Source of the DNA: Microbacterium hydrocarbonoxydans
Lineage (GTDB): Bacteria > Actinomycetota > Actinomycetes > Actinomycetales > Microbacteriaceae
Length of the DNA: 64,000 nucleotides
Reading direction: 5' to 3'
NCBI RefSeq assembly: GCF_011752045.1
Contig: NZ_JAAKXW010000001.1
Location: forward strand, 930,001-994,000
Numbering within the stretch: the stretch's first letter is position 1; each line of letters begins with the position of its first letter. The notes under the pieces were generated by a model. That model did not search any database, was not told where the DNA came from, and was given only the letters and a program-made list of their open reading frames with translations. This document shows, one piece after another, positions 15,977 to 27,379 of this stretch. The translations under genes were made by a program, and so were the position numbers.

Positions 15977-17400
15977 TGAGTGTCAACGAGCTGTTCTCGA
16001 CCGGCCTGAAGCCGGTCAACCTCGGCCTGGACATGTTCGCCGAGGACCTGCAGGCCCAGGGCGTGCAGCCGGTGCTGATGGACTGGACCCCGCCGGGCGG
16101 CGGGGACCCCGAGGTCATCGCCGCGCTGAGCCGCCTCGAAGACCCGGCGGTCGCGGAGAAGATCGACGCCGCGAACCAGGTGGCCCTCGACCGCATCCTC
16201 TCCGCCCAGCCCTTCCTCGAGGGCTTCGGCCAGGCGCTGGACACGGTCCCCGGCATGACCGAGAAGACGATCCTGCACGCCGGTCCCCCGATCGAGTTCA
16301 CCCGGATGTCCGGCCCGATGAAGGGCGCCGTCACCGGCGCCCTGGTCTTCGAGGGCCTGGCGAAGGACCTCGATGAGGCCTTCGAGCTCGCCGCCTCCGG
16401 TGAGATCACCTTCTCGCCCTGCCACGAGCACCAGTCGGTCGGCTCGATGGCAGGCGTCACCAGTGCGAGCATGTGGGTGCACAAGGTCACCAACCGCACG
16501 CACGGGAACACCGCGTTCACGAACCTGTCCGAGCAGCTCTCGAAGATCCTCCGCTTCGGCGCGAACGACCAGTCGGTCATCGACCGCCTGAACTGGATGC
16601 GCGACGTCTTCGGTCCGGTGCTCTCGGCGGCCATGGCGCTGAACGAGGACGGCCTCGACCTGAGGCTCATGCTCTCGCAGGCTCTGCACATGGGCGACGA
16701 GGCGCACAACCGCAACGTGGCCGGCACCACCCTTCTCATCCAGGCGCTGGCGCCGTACATCCTCGAGACCGACTTCTCCACCAAGGAGAAGCGGGAGGTG
16801 TTCGACTTCGTCGCCTCCTCCGACTACTTCTCCGGTCCGACCTGGATGGTCGCGGCGAAGGCGTCCATGGACGCCGCGAACGGCATCGAGAACTCGACGA
16901 TCGTCACCACGATGGCGCGCAACGGCGTGGACTTCGGCATCCGCGTGTCCGGCACCGGCGGGCAGTGGTTCACGGGACCCGCGCAGCAGGTGGTCGGCCC
17001 GATGTTCGCCGGCTACACCCCGGATGATTCCGGACTCGACATGGGCGACTCCGCGATCACCGAGACCTTCGGCATCGGCGGCTTCGCGATGGCGGCGGCA
17101 CCCGCGATCGTCGCGCTCGTCGGCGGCACGGTCGACGAGGCGATGGGATACTCGCGCACGATGAACGCGATCACCACGGGCAACAACCCGAACATCACCA
17201 TTCCGGCGCTCGACTTCATGGGCGTCCCCAGCGGGATCGACGTGCGCAAGGTGATGGAGACCGGCATCCTGCCGATCATCAACACCGCCATCGCCCACAA
17301 GGAGCCGGGCATCGGCATGATCGGCGCGGGCATCACGCACCCGCCGGTCGAGGCCTTCCAGCAGGCGCTCCGCGCCCTCGCCGAGACGGTGAAGGCATGA
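15976..17400 (+). CDS. DUF1116 protein (YlbE/AllG-like), oxamate carbamoyltransferase component
   Basis: A 474 aa DUF1116 protein. The N-terminus VNLGLDMFAEDLQAQGVQ followed by VLMDWTPPGGGD is characteristic, as are the HAGPPIEF segment, SPCHEHQSVGSMAGVTSASM, and the later MARNGVDFGIRVSGTGGQWF. The paired H/E/H residues in the SPCHEHQS stretch are candidate catalytic or metal ligands, which I infer from conservation only. YlbE is the E. coli counterpart in the FdrA/YlbE/YlbF set. It is coupled to fdrA by a one-base overlap and to the permease by ATGA. Confidence 0.87.
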   Translation: MSVNELFSTGLKPVNLGLDMFAEDLQAQGVQPVLMDWTPPGGGDPEVIAALSRLEDPAVAEKIDAANQVALDRILSAQPFLEGFGQALDTVPGMTEKTILHAGPPIEFTRMSGPMKGAVTGALVFEGLAKDLDEAFELAASGEITFSPCHEHQSVGSMAGVTSASMWVHKVTNRTHGNTAFTNLSEQLSKILRFGANDQSVIDRLNWMRDVFGPVLSAAMALNEDGLDLRLMLSQALHMGDEAHNRNVAGTTLLIQALAPYILETDFSTKEKREVFDFVASSDYFSGPTWMVAAKASMDAANGIENSTIVTTMARNGVDFGIRVSGTGGQWFTGPAQQVVGPMFAGYTPDDSGLDMGDSAITETFGIGGFAMAAAPAIVALVGGTVDEAMGYSRTMNAITTGNNPNITIPALDFMGVPSGIDVRKVMETGILPIINTAIAHKEPGIGMIGAGITHPPVEAFQQALRALAETVKA

Positions 17401-18998
17401 CCGCCGTCGCGCCCGCCGCTGCGGGCACCGAGCTGAAGTGGTGGAAGAAGGGCGACATCGCCGCGTTCTTCGCGCTGTTCACCAACAACCTCACCAACAT
17501 CATCACGTTCACGGCGCTGCTCACGATGGCGGGTCTCCCGTCCGAGATCGTGGTCGGCCGCATCGCGCCGGCGTTCGGCCTCGCGATCCTGATCACCTCG
17601 TCGATGTACGTGTGGTTCGCCCGCCGCCTGGCTGCGAAGGAGGGTCGCGGCGACGTCGTCGCGCTCCCCTCCGGCCCCAGTGCTCCGTCGATTTTCACGG
17701 TGACGTTCCTCGTCATCCTGCCGGTGTACTCGACCACGGAGAACGCCGAGCTCGCCGTCGGCGTCGGTCTGGTGTGGGGCTTCCTCGAAGGCCTGATGCT
17801 GTTCGTCGGCTCCTTCTTCGGAGACGTCCTGCGCCGCACCGTGCCGCGCTCCGTGCTGCTCGCGTGCCTCGCCGGCCTCGGACTGCTGCTGCTCGCGATG
17901 AACCCGATGCTGCAGAGCTTCCAGTTCCCGGTCGTCGCCTTCGTGGTGCTCGTCCTGGTGTTCATGAACTGGTTCGGCCGCGTGCCGTTCCTGGGCAAGG
18001 TCCCGACCGGCCTGCTGCTGCTCGTCATCGGCAGCGCCGCGGCATGGGCCTTCGGGCTGCAGAGCCCGGAGGCCGTGCAGGCCGCGCTGGCGAACGCGGG
18101 CTTCAACCCGCCGCAGGTCTCCGTCGGCAACTTCCTCGAGGGCCTCGGTCACTCGGCGCCGTACCTGGCGTCGGCTGTGCCCTTGGCGCTGGCGAACTAC
18201 GTGTTCGACCTGGAGAACATCGAGGCCGCCGAGGCCGCCGGCGACTCGTACCGGGCGCGCCCTGTCATGCTCGTCAACGGCTCCGCCACGATGATCGGCG
18301 CCCTCATGGGCAACCCGTACCCGGTGACCGTGTACATCGGCCACACGGCCTACAAGGAGATGGGCGCCGGCATCGGATACACGATGCTCAACGGCATCAC
18401 GATGTTCGCCGTCGGCCTGTTCGGCCTCAGCGCCGTGCTGCTGTCGATCGTCCCGCTGGCCGCGATCGCGCCGATCCTCATCTACATCGGCGTCGTCACC
18501 GCCGCCCAGTCGGTGCGGGAGACGCCGAAGGTGGAGCTCCCCGTCGTGTTCATCGCGCTGTTCCCGTGGATCGCCAGCTGGGCGAACAGCCTCGTGAACA
18601 ACGTGCTGAAGTCCGCGGGCACCAACGCCGGCGAGGTGGGCGCCCAGGCGCTCAACGCCGCCGGCACCTACTACAGCGGAATCAGCACGCTCGGCAACGG
18701 CGCACCGCTGTCCTCCCTCCTCTGGGGGATGATCGCGGTGTTCGCCATCCGGAACAGGGCGGTCAGCGGCGGCGTCGTCGCGACGATCGCCGCGATCGTG
18801 GCGTTCTTCGGCGTCATCCACGCACCGGTGCCTCGGGTCGCCGACCTCAGCATGGGGCTCGCGGACTCGCAGGTCATGTTCGCGGTCGCCTACCTGATGG
18901 TGGCGGTGCTGTTCCTGGCCAAGTGGTTCCAGGATCGCGTCACGAGGGATCAGGCGGTCTTCACGCCCAAGGACGAGCTCACCCTCGCATCCATGTGA
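17397..18998 (+). CDS. NCS2/AzgA-like xanthine-uracil family permease
   Basis: A 533 aa integral membrane protein with about 12-14 hydrophobic segments. Two transporter repeats of the nucleobase-cation-symporter-2 type are suggested by FFALFTNNLTNIITFTALL near residue 25 and by the VALPSGPSAPSIF and ANYVFDLENIEAAEAAGDSY motifs. It also shows the NPYPVTVYIGHTAYKEMGAGIGY segment, broken by short loops. It is the last gene of the DUF2877-FdrA operon, so its cargo is presumably the carbamoylated compound degraded here (oxalurate, a ureido acid or a purine-derived ring). The family cannot tell these apart. A strong hairpin follows at 19006. Confidence 0.82.
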   Translation: MTAVAPAAAGTELKWWKKGDIAAFFALFTNNLTNIITFTALLTMAGLPSEIVVGRIAPAFGLAILITSSMYVWFARRLAAKEGRGDVVALPSGPSAPSIFTVTFLVILPVYSTTENAELAVGVGLVWGFLEGLMLFVGSFFGDVLRRTVPRSVLLACLAGLGLLLLAMNPMLQSFQFPVVAFVVLVLVFMNWFGRVPFLGKVPTGLLLLVIGSAAAWAFGLQSPEAVQAALANAGFNPPQVSVGNFLEGLGHSAPYLASAVPLALANYVFDLENIEAAEAAGDSYRARPVMLVNGSATMIGALMGNPYPVTVYIGHTAYKEMGAGIGYTMLNGITMFAVGLFGLSAVLLSIVPLAAIAPILIYIGVVTAAQSVRETPKVELPVVFIALFPWIASWANSLVNNVLKSAGTNAGEVGAQALNAAGTYYSGISTLGNGAPLSSLLWGMIAVFAIRNRAVSGGVVATIAAIVAFFGVIHAPVPRVADLSMGLADSQVMFAVAYLMVAVLFLAKWFQDRVTRDQAVFTPKDELTLASM

Positions 18999-19005
18999 CA
19001 CAGAC

Positions 19006-19045
19006 TCCGTGCGCCCGGGGACGTGGATTCCCCCGGGCGCACGGA
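19006..19045. terminator. Bidirectional terminator between the permease gene and secA
   Basis: Perfect 15-base inverted repeat (19006-19020 with 19031-19045) around a ten-base loop, between convergent genes. Confidence 0.85.
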
Positions 19046-19077
19046 CACCACCGAAGAGAACGGGCGCACGACTGCGT

Positions 19078-21876
<2,799 letters not shown>

Positions 21877-22006
21877 AGATGTCTTCTCCCTGTTTTTGGG
21901 TCAACTGCCCGGCGCGCGGATGGGCGACCGTCCGGACATACCCTGTCATGTTACCGGCCTGTGACCTGCGGATCGCCTGCACGGCGATGCCACGTTGCGT
22001 TTCCGG

Positions 22007-22018
22007 GTATGCATATAC
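22007..22018. promoter_or_regulatory. Candidate PadR autoregulatory operator with -10
   Basis: GTATGCATATAC contains the perfect palindrome TATGCATA, and TATACT (22014-22019) is a near-consensus -10 for padR. Overlap of palindrome and -10 suggests self-repression. Confidence 0.45.
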
Positions 22019-22043
22019 TCCGAAATGACGTCAGGAGGAGATC

Positions 22044-22646
22044 ATGTCCGTTCGCCAGAGCCTGCTCGCCATCCTCGGCCAGGGTCCCTGCTACGGCTAC
22101 CAGCTGCGTCACGAGTTCGACCGCCGCACCGGCTCCACATGGCCGCTGAACGTGGGGCAGATCTACAACACCCTGGAGCGCCTCGAGCGGGACGGCCTCG
22201 TCGAGCGCGGCGAACAGGACGAGATGGGTCATGTGTACTGGTCGATCACGGATGCCGGTTCCGCGGAGGTCGCGGCGTGGCTCTCCTCCCCCGTCGTCCG
22301 CGGCGACGGCACCCGCGATGAGCTGGCGATCAAGCTGGCCGTCGCGGCGACGCTCCCCGGTGCCGACACCTCCGCTCTGATCCGCGCGCAGCGCGAAGCG
22401 TCCCTGCTCCACGTGGAGAGCCTCCGCCGGACGCGGGACTCCAGGGAGACCGACAGCCCGCAGGGACTGGCGTGGTCCCTCACCGTCGACGCCCTCCTGT
22501 TCACCGCCGAGGCGGAGCTTCGCTGGCTCGACCACGTCGAGGAGCGTCTGCGGCGGCATCCGCAGCATGCGTTCGCGCTCGAGCTGACGACGGATCGGCC
22601 CAAGCGCGGCCGTCCCGCGCGCACGGCGTCCGCCGCCGTGGCCTGA
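22044..22646 (+). CDS. PadR-family transcriptional regulator
   Basis: A 200 aa PadR regulator. The N-terminal winged HTH begins VRQSLLAILGQGPCYGYQL, with QIYNTLERLERDGLVE as recognition helix and wing and VYWSITDAG closing the domain. A helical C-terminal dimerisation domain (about 95-185) follows. AGGAGGAGATC precedes the ATG. PadR proteins usually repress themselves and a nearby transporter; no transporter is adjacent, so the target is unknown. A palindrome overlapping the -10 lies upstream. It is divergent from secA. Confidence 0.88.
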   Translation: MSVRQSLLAILGQGPCYGYQLRHEFDRRTGSTWPLNVGQIYNTLERLERDGLVERGEQDEMGHVYWSITDAGSAEVAAWLSSPVVRGDGTRDELAIKLAVAATLPGADTSALIRAQREASLLHVESLRRTRDSRETDSPQGLAWSLTVDALLFTAEAELRWLDHVEERLRRHPQHAFALELTTDRPKRGRPARTASAAVA

Positions 22647-22693
22647 GCGTTCGCCTGAAGCGGATGCACAGCCAGGCCCCTCGCTCCGCTCAG

Positions 22694-22699
22694 TAGGAT
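22694..22699 (+). promoter_or_regulatory. Leaderless -10 element for the coiled-coil gene
   Basis: TAGGAT, six bases before the ATG at 22706. No ribosome binding site is present. Confidence 0.5.
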
Positions 22700-22705
22700 C
22701 AGGAC

Positions 22706-24022
22706 ATGGCTGGATTATGGGGCAGACGCAAGCGCGAACAGGAAGAGCTGGCCGCACAGGACGCCGACCTCGCACGGCGCGCCGAGCAGGCCCTCGTCGG
22801 GGCTGACGAGCGGATCCGCACGACCGCCGACGAGCTCGTCTTCGCCGAGGCCGAGCTCGGCGAGTCGCTGACGTCGGACCTGCGGGCGGCGCTGAGCGCC
22901 GTGCGCACTCACCTCCGGGAGGCGTTCCAGCTGCACCAGCTCAACCACGACGAGATCCCGGACACCCCCGAGGAGCTGCGCACCCGCAACGCGCGCATCG
23001 TGCAGCTCTGCGACTGGGCGCAGGATCTGCTCGACGAGAAGACCGCGGTCCTCGCCGCTTCTGTGGCCAAGGTCCGCCGAGCCCCGGAGATCGTCGCCCA
23101 GGTCCGTGCGGATGCCGAGGCGCTCAGCGCCCGCATCCCGCACACGAAGGACACCATCGAGCGCCTCTCCGCCCGCTATGCGGACTCCGCCATGCACCAG
23201 ATCACGGCCAGCGCCGCCGAGGCCGAGCAGCTGATCGCCTTCGCGACCCACGGCGCCGACGTCTCCGAACGCCGCCGCGCCGCACGCCAGAACGAGGAGG
23301 CCAACCTCGCGCTGGAGACGGCCACGGAGGCCACGCGCCGCGCCTCGGCCCTGCTCGACGCCGTGGAGGACTTCGAGATCGAGGCGCTGCGCGCGGAGTC
23401 GACGCTCGCCGAGATCGTCGCCGATTCCCGCGGCGATCTCATCGCCGCACGCACCGCGCCGCAGGTCCCGGCGGTCGCGCAGGCCGTCACCGCGCTCCAG
23501 GCGGCGCTCAGCGCGCTCACCCCGTCGGGCAGCCGCAGCGATCCCTTCGCCGAGCTGTCGCAGCTGCGGGAGGCGAACTCCGCCCTCGACGAGGCGATCG
23601 CGAAGGCACGGCATCGCGCCGAGCATCCGCTGCCGAGCGTGCAGCAGGTGCAGCACGCCATCGACGACGCCGACCGTCAGCTCGGAGTGACCCGCGGACT
23701 CATCTCGGGGCACCGCGGCTGGATCGGCGCCGACGCGCGCACGCGGCTCGCCGAGGCCGAGCGACTGCGCGGCGACCTCCCGTCCCCGCAGCCGGAGGAC
23801 ACCCGCGAGGAGGCCCTGGCGCTCGCCCGGCGCGTCGCGCACCTGGCGTCGGAGGCACTCCAGCTCGCACAGCGCGACATCGACTCCAGCCGCCCGCAGG
23901 ATCAGAACTGGGGAGGCGGAGGATGGGGAGGCGGTCGTCGCGGCGGCGGAGGAGGCGACATCGCCTCCGGCATCCTCGGCGGACTCGTGATCGGCAGCAT
24001 CCTCGACGGCATCTTCGACTGA
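22706..24022 (+). CDS. Coiled-coil protein with glycine-rich C-terminus
   Basis: A 438 aa protein, largely Ala/Glu/Arg-rich alpha helix with long coiled-coil potential (about residues 8-370). A Gly-rich stretch follows (about 400-418, GGGGWGGGRRGGGGGDI), then a short hydrophobic end ASGILGGLVIGSILDGIF that could insert in the membrane. This resembles the C-terminal half of actinobacterial TPM-domain proteins, but no TPM domain or signal peptide is present. Function is unknown. It is monocistronic: TAGGAT lies six bases before its ATG, and a terminator follows at 24043. Confidence 0.7.
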   Translation: MAGLWGRRKREQEELAAQDADLARRAEQALVGADERIRTTADELVFAEAELGESLTSDLRAALSAVRTHLREAFQLHQLNHDEIPDTPEELRTRNARIVQLCDWAQDLLDEKTAVLAASVAKVRRAPEIVAQVRADAEALSARIPHTKDTIERLSARYADSAMHQITASAAEAEQLIAFATHGADVSERRRAARQNEEANLALETATEATRRASALLDAVEDFEIEALRAESTLAEIVADSRGDLIAARTAPQVPAVAQAVTALQAALSALTPSGSRSDPFAELSQLREANSALDEAIAKARHRAEHPLPSVQQVQHAIDDADRQLGVTRGLISGHRGWIGADARTRLAEAERLRGDLPSPQPEDTREEALALARRVAHLASEALQLAQRDIDSSRPQDQNWGGGGWGGGRRGGGGGDIASGILGGLVIGSILDGIFD

Positions 24023-24042
24023 CGACACCCGCCCCTTGCACC

Positions 24043-24088
24043 GACAGAGGAGCGGCCCGCCCCTACCGGGACGGGCCGCTCCTCTGTC
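24043..24088. terminator. Bidirectional terminator between the coiled-coil gene and hpf
   Basis: Perfect 17-base inverted repeat (24043-24059 with 24072-24088) with a twelve-base loop, between convergent genes. Confidence 0.88.
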
Positions 24089-24091
24089 GTC

Positions 24092-24748
24092 TCAGGACGC
24101 GAGCGCCTCGGAGGGCGGCGCCTGCGTGCTCAGCGCGATGACGCCGTAGTCCCAGCCCTTGCGGCGGTAGACGACGCTCGGGTGGTCGGTGCGGACATCG
24201 ACGAACAGGAAGAAGTCGTGTCCGACGAGCTCCATCCGGTCCACGGCCTCCTCGACCGTCATCCACTCGGCGTCGAAGCTCTTGGTGCGGATGACGACGG
24301 GCGAGTAGGTCTCCTCCTCCTCGTTCTGCACGGGGACGCTTCCGGTCGCGACGGCGTGGAGGACGTCGACGGATGCCGGCTGCACGTCGATCCCCTCCAG
24401 GGCTCCGCTGCCCTTCTCGAAGTGGGCTCCGCGGGGGTGGTGGCGGCCGTCGACCTTCTTCTCCTTCGCCCGGCGGAGCTGCTCCGACATCTTGTCGATC
24501 GCGAGGTCCAGCGCGACGAACTTGTCTCCGTCGGTCGCCTCGGCGCGCACGACGGGGCCCTTGCTCACCAGCGTGAGCTCGACCGTCTCGTCGGGGACAT
24601 GGCCGTTGCGGTAGACGCGATGGGTGACCTTGACATCCAGCCGCTGCGCCCGAGACGCGAGTGTCTGGATCCTGGCGATCTTCTCCTCGACAACGGTTCG
24701 GAAGCGATCGGTGATACCCACCCCGACGCCGACGATGCTCGTTTCCAT
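24092..24748 (-). CDS. hpf: Long-form ribosome hibernation promoting factor
   Basis: A 218 aa long HPF that binds the 30S decoding region and dimerises ribosomes at rest. The N-terminal S30AE domain begins METSIVGVGVGITDRF and has KFVALDLAIDKMSEQLRRAKEK near residue 75. The C-terminal dimerisation domain carries VVIRTKSFDAEWMTVEEAV and ends with HDFFLFVDVRTDHPSVVYRRKGWDYGVI. The ATG at 24748 has AAGGAGGCAGCA upstream, which decides it over an ATG at 24811. It lies downstream of comF on the same strand, the conserved actinobacterial order comF-hpf-secA. Confidence 0.94.
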   Translation of the reverse strand: METSIVGVGVGITDRFRTVVEEKIARIQTLASRAQRLDVKVTHRVYRNGHVPDETVELTLVSKGPVVRAEATDGDKFVALDLAIDKMSEQLRRAKEKKVDGRHHPRGAHFEKGSGALEGIDVQPASVDVLHAVATGSVPVQNEEEETYSPVVIRTKSFDAEWMTVEEAVDRMELVGHDFFLFVDVRTDHPSVVYRRKGWDYGVIALSTQAPPSEALAS

Positions 24749-24835
24749 TGCTGCCTCCTTGTCCCGGTCCTCCCGGCCAAGGGCGGACCGTGGTCGCCTT
24801 GTTCTGCCCAACCGTAGTCCGCTCCCGGGCCAATG

Positions 24836-25525
24836 TCACGACTCATTTTCTTCGTGTCTCCTGCGTGTCATCGATGGGTCTGCTCCGCGTCGGCCGCGAC
24901 GCGGCGTGGCGGCGAGGACCACCGCGGCGACCACCGCGAATCCCGCCTCCGCGAGGGCCCTCGCAGCCTCGTCGAGAGTGGCGCCCGTGGTCACGACATC
25001 GTCGACGACGACCACCCGGGCGCCGTGTCCCCGGCCCCGTGCCCGCATCGTCCCCTGCACGTTCGCCGCCCGCTCACCCGCCCCCAGATCGCGCTGATCC
25101 GCCGGGGTGCCGACGGTGCGCAGCACGCGCCACGGCTCCGCACCGGCGCGCCGGATGAGCAGCTCGGGCACCCGGTAGCCGCGACGGCGGTACGCCGCGC
25201 GTGCGGTGGGGACCGGGACGGGGTGCACGTCATCCCCGACGGTCGCGAGCACCGCAGCCAGCGCCGCGCCGAGCGGCCGGGCGAGCAGCGTCTCCCCCTC
25301 GCCCTTCAGCCGGCGGACGCACCGGGCGGCGACCGACTCGAACGGCAGCGCCGCCGTCACCGGCAGGCCGGCGGGCGTGCGGAGGCTCACCGGCCGCGGC
25401 TGCAGCGCGACGCGGCAGGACGCGCACAGCAGCGTGCCCGGCTCGCCGCAGCCCGGACATGTCGCGGCCAGCAGGAAGGCGGCGACCTCGGCGGCGACGG
25501 CGCGGAGGGGCGAGGAGAGCGGCAT
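24836..25525 (-). CDS. comF: ComF-family phosphoribosyltransferase-like protein
   Basis: A 229 aa ComF/GntX-type protein. The N-terminal zinc ribbon is CPGC...CASC (C23, C26, C34, C37 from the chosen start). The phosphoribosyltransferase PRPP loop is VVVVDDVVTTGATLDEA, preceded by the RRRGYRVPELL and GTPADQRDLGAGERAANV segments of the family. It is linked to DNA uptake in naturally competent bacteria; elsewhere the role is unclear. I prefer ATG at 25525 over ATG 25567. AGGAGA and also a GACGAT hexamer precede the inner start, and nothing convincing precedes the outer one. Confidence 0.88.
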   Translation of the reverse strand: MPLSSPLRAVAAEVAAFLLAATCPGCGEPGTLLCASCRVALQPRPVSLRTPAGLPVTAALPFESVAARCVRRLKGEGETLLARPLGAALAAVLATVGDDVHPVPVPTARAAYRRRGYRVPELLIRRAGAEPWRVLRTVGTPADQRDLGAGERAANVQGTMRARGRGHGARVVVVDDVVTTGATLDEAARALAEAGFAVVAAVVLAATPRRGRRGADPSMTRRRHEENES

Positions 25526-25627
25526 CCGGCGATCGTCTCCTGGCAGGGCGTGCCCGCGCCGGGACATCGCCGCTCAGGCCCGGGGGCGGTGGAAGACGTC
25601 GACGACCGTTGAACGGTGCAGGAGGGC

Positions 25628-27379
25628 TCAGTAGCCGGCCCTGGTGGCGAGGACGAGCACGCCCTCCGTCGACTCCCGCCATGCCGAGCCGCTCCGCGCG
25701 AAGACGGCGCCCTCCGCATCGAGCACCCGGACTCCGGACGCCGTCCGGGCTCCGGCGAGCGCCACGGCGTCGGCGGGCGCGGTCTCGGTGACGCCGGTGC
25801 CGCCGACGATCTGCGTGAGCACCACGGCATCCTCCGGTTCCGTGAGCACGCCGAGGCGATCGGGACCGAGCCAGACCAGGCTCTTCGCCGGGCCGCTGAG
25901 CTCCGTGACGGGCTTCGGCTCGCCGAGCGCGGTCGGCGCGCCGCCCTCGTCGCGGGTCACCGCTGCGACCGCCACCCAGCGCTGTCCGCCCACGGTGACG
26001 ACAGCCGCGACGCGCGCGCCATCCCCCGCCACTCGGATGCTGGAGATCTCGGACGCACCTGGCCACGCGGCATCCACGGGGCGCGCATCGACGTCGCTTC
26101 CGCTGATCTGGAGGGCGCCGGGGCTGCGCGCCGGCACCGTCCAGGTGAAGCCGTAGGGGTCGATCGCCGGCCGGATCAGCCCCGGGCGCTCGTCGATCGC
26201 GTCGATCTGTCCCGCTCCCGCCCGGTAGACGTGCCCGTCGGCGAGCTGGACGGCCGCGAAGGAGTCGTCGGCGGCGACGTCGATCGACGTGATCGGCCGT
26301 GGCATGCGGAGGATGTCCTCGCTGACCCCCTCGATGGGGGTGATCTCCCCGCCGACGAGCGTGCCGAAGGCGTCGGCCGTCAGCACGATGGCGCCGGTGT
26401 CCTCCGGCTCCTCGCCGATCGGGACCACGCCGGCTTCGAGGTTGCGCCCGTCCACGCTGAAGCGCACCTGACTGACGTGCACGCCGGCCGCTTCCAGGGT
26501 CGACTGCAGCTGCGTGCGCATCCGCGCGAGCGTGACCTGGTCGAGCGTCGCGGCCGCGCTGTTCAGCGCCACGTCGGCGACCTGATCCGAGTCGATCGGG
26601 ACCGCATCGCGGGCTAGCTGGACGTCCGGCGGGAATGCGGTCTGCACCGCGGACTCGAGCCACTCGCTGGGGGCGCCGCCGATGAGGGACTGGGTGATCG
26701 CCGTCGCGATGCCCTCGACCCGGCGCGGAAGCCATCGCACGTCGGGGACGAGACGCTTCCAGGAGCTGTCGAAGTACTGCAGCGGGTAGTCGTCGTACAC
26801 GCGCCCGAAGCGCGACTCGTCGATCACGACGCCGTCCGGCGCCTTCGATATCCGCCACTGCCCGCCCGTGAAGGTGACCTCGAACGGGAGCGTCGAGGTT
26901 CCCAGCTCCTCCGAGTACGCCCCGGCCTCGTCGAGCCGCGCGACCTGCTCCACCTGCACGACCACCTCGGCGGTGTCGCCCTCCTCGGCCTCGACCTCAT
27001 CCTCGCCGTCGCCTTCGCGGTCCGCGCCGTCCTCGACGGAGGAGGTGAACGCCCTGCTCTCGGCGCTGACGTCGATGAGCACCCCCGCTCCCGGCCGCCA
27101 CGCGGACTCGTAGTCGCGGGTGAGGAACGAGCGCGCCACGGACCAGCGATCGGCCGGGGTGATCGCCGCCTCGAGGAACCCCTCGACGATGTCGGCGGGA
27201 CCGGCGCCGTCAGCGGGGCCCGAAGCCAGGAGCAGGAAGCCGGGCTCCTCCGGGGAGGTGCCGAGAGGGAGGCCCGACTGCACGTCACCGCTCGTCGGCA
27301 GCCCTGCGCAGGCGGACAGCGCGAGGGCCAGCGCCGCCGCGGCGAGAGCGCGCAGCGGGCGCGTCCTCCGGGCGCTCAT
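25628..27379 (-). CDS. lpqB: Lipoprotein LpqB, MtrAB accessory protein
   Basis: A 583 aa lipoprotein. The signal peptide MSARRTRPLRALAAAALALALSACAG has a lipobox LSAC with lipidated C24. A GerMN domain (about residues 185-320) precedes a beta-propeller-like C-terminal LpqB domain. In mycobacteria and Corynebacterium it binds the sensor domain of MtrB on the outer membrane face and modulates MtrA signalling. Its ATG overlaps the mtrB stop by four bases, placing it third in the mtrA-mtrB-lpqB operon. Confidence 0.93.
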   Translation of the reverse strand: MSARRTRPLRALAAAALALALSACAGLPTSGDVQSGLPLGTSPEEPGFLLLASGPADGAGPADIVEGFLEAAITPADRWSVARSFLTRDYESAWRPGAGVLIDVSAESRAFTSSVEDGADREGDGEDEVEAEEGDTAEVVVQVEQVARLDEAGAYSEELGTSTLPFEVTFTGGQWRISKAPDGVVIDESRFGRVYDDYPLQYFDSSWKRLVPDVRWLPRRVEGIATAITQSLIGGAPSEWLESAVQTAFPPDVQLARDAVPIDSDQVADVALNSAAATLDQVTLARMRTQLQSTLEAAGVHVSQVRFSVDGRNLEAGVVPIGEEPEDTGAIVLTADAFGTLVGGEITPIEGVSEDILRMPRPITSIDVAADDSFAAVQLADGHVYRAGAGQIDAIDERPGLIRPAIDPYGFTWTVPARSPGALQISGSDVDARPVDAAWPGASEISSIRVAGDGARVAAVVTVGGQRWVAVAAVTRDEGGAPTALGEPKPVTELSGPAKSLVWLGPDRLGVLTEPEDAVVLTQIVGGTGVTETAPADAVALAGARTASGVRVLDAEGAVFARSGSAWRESTEGVLVLATRAGY

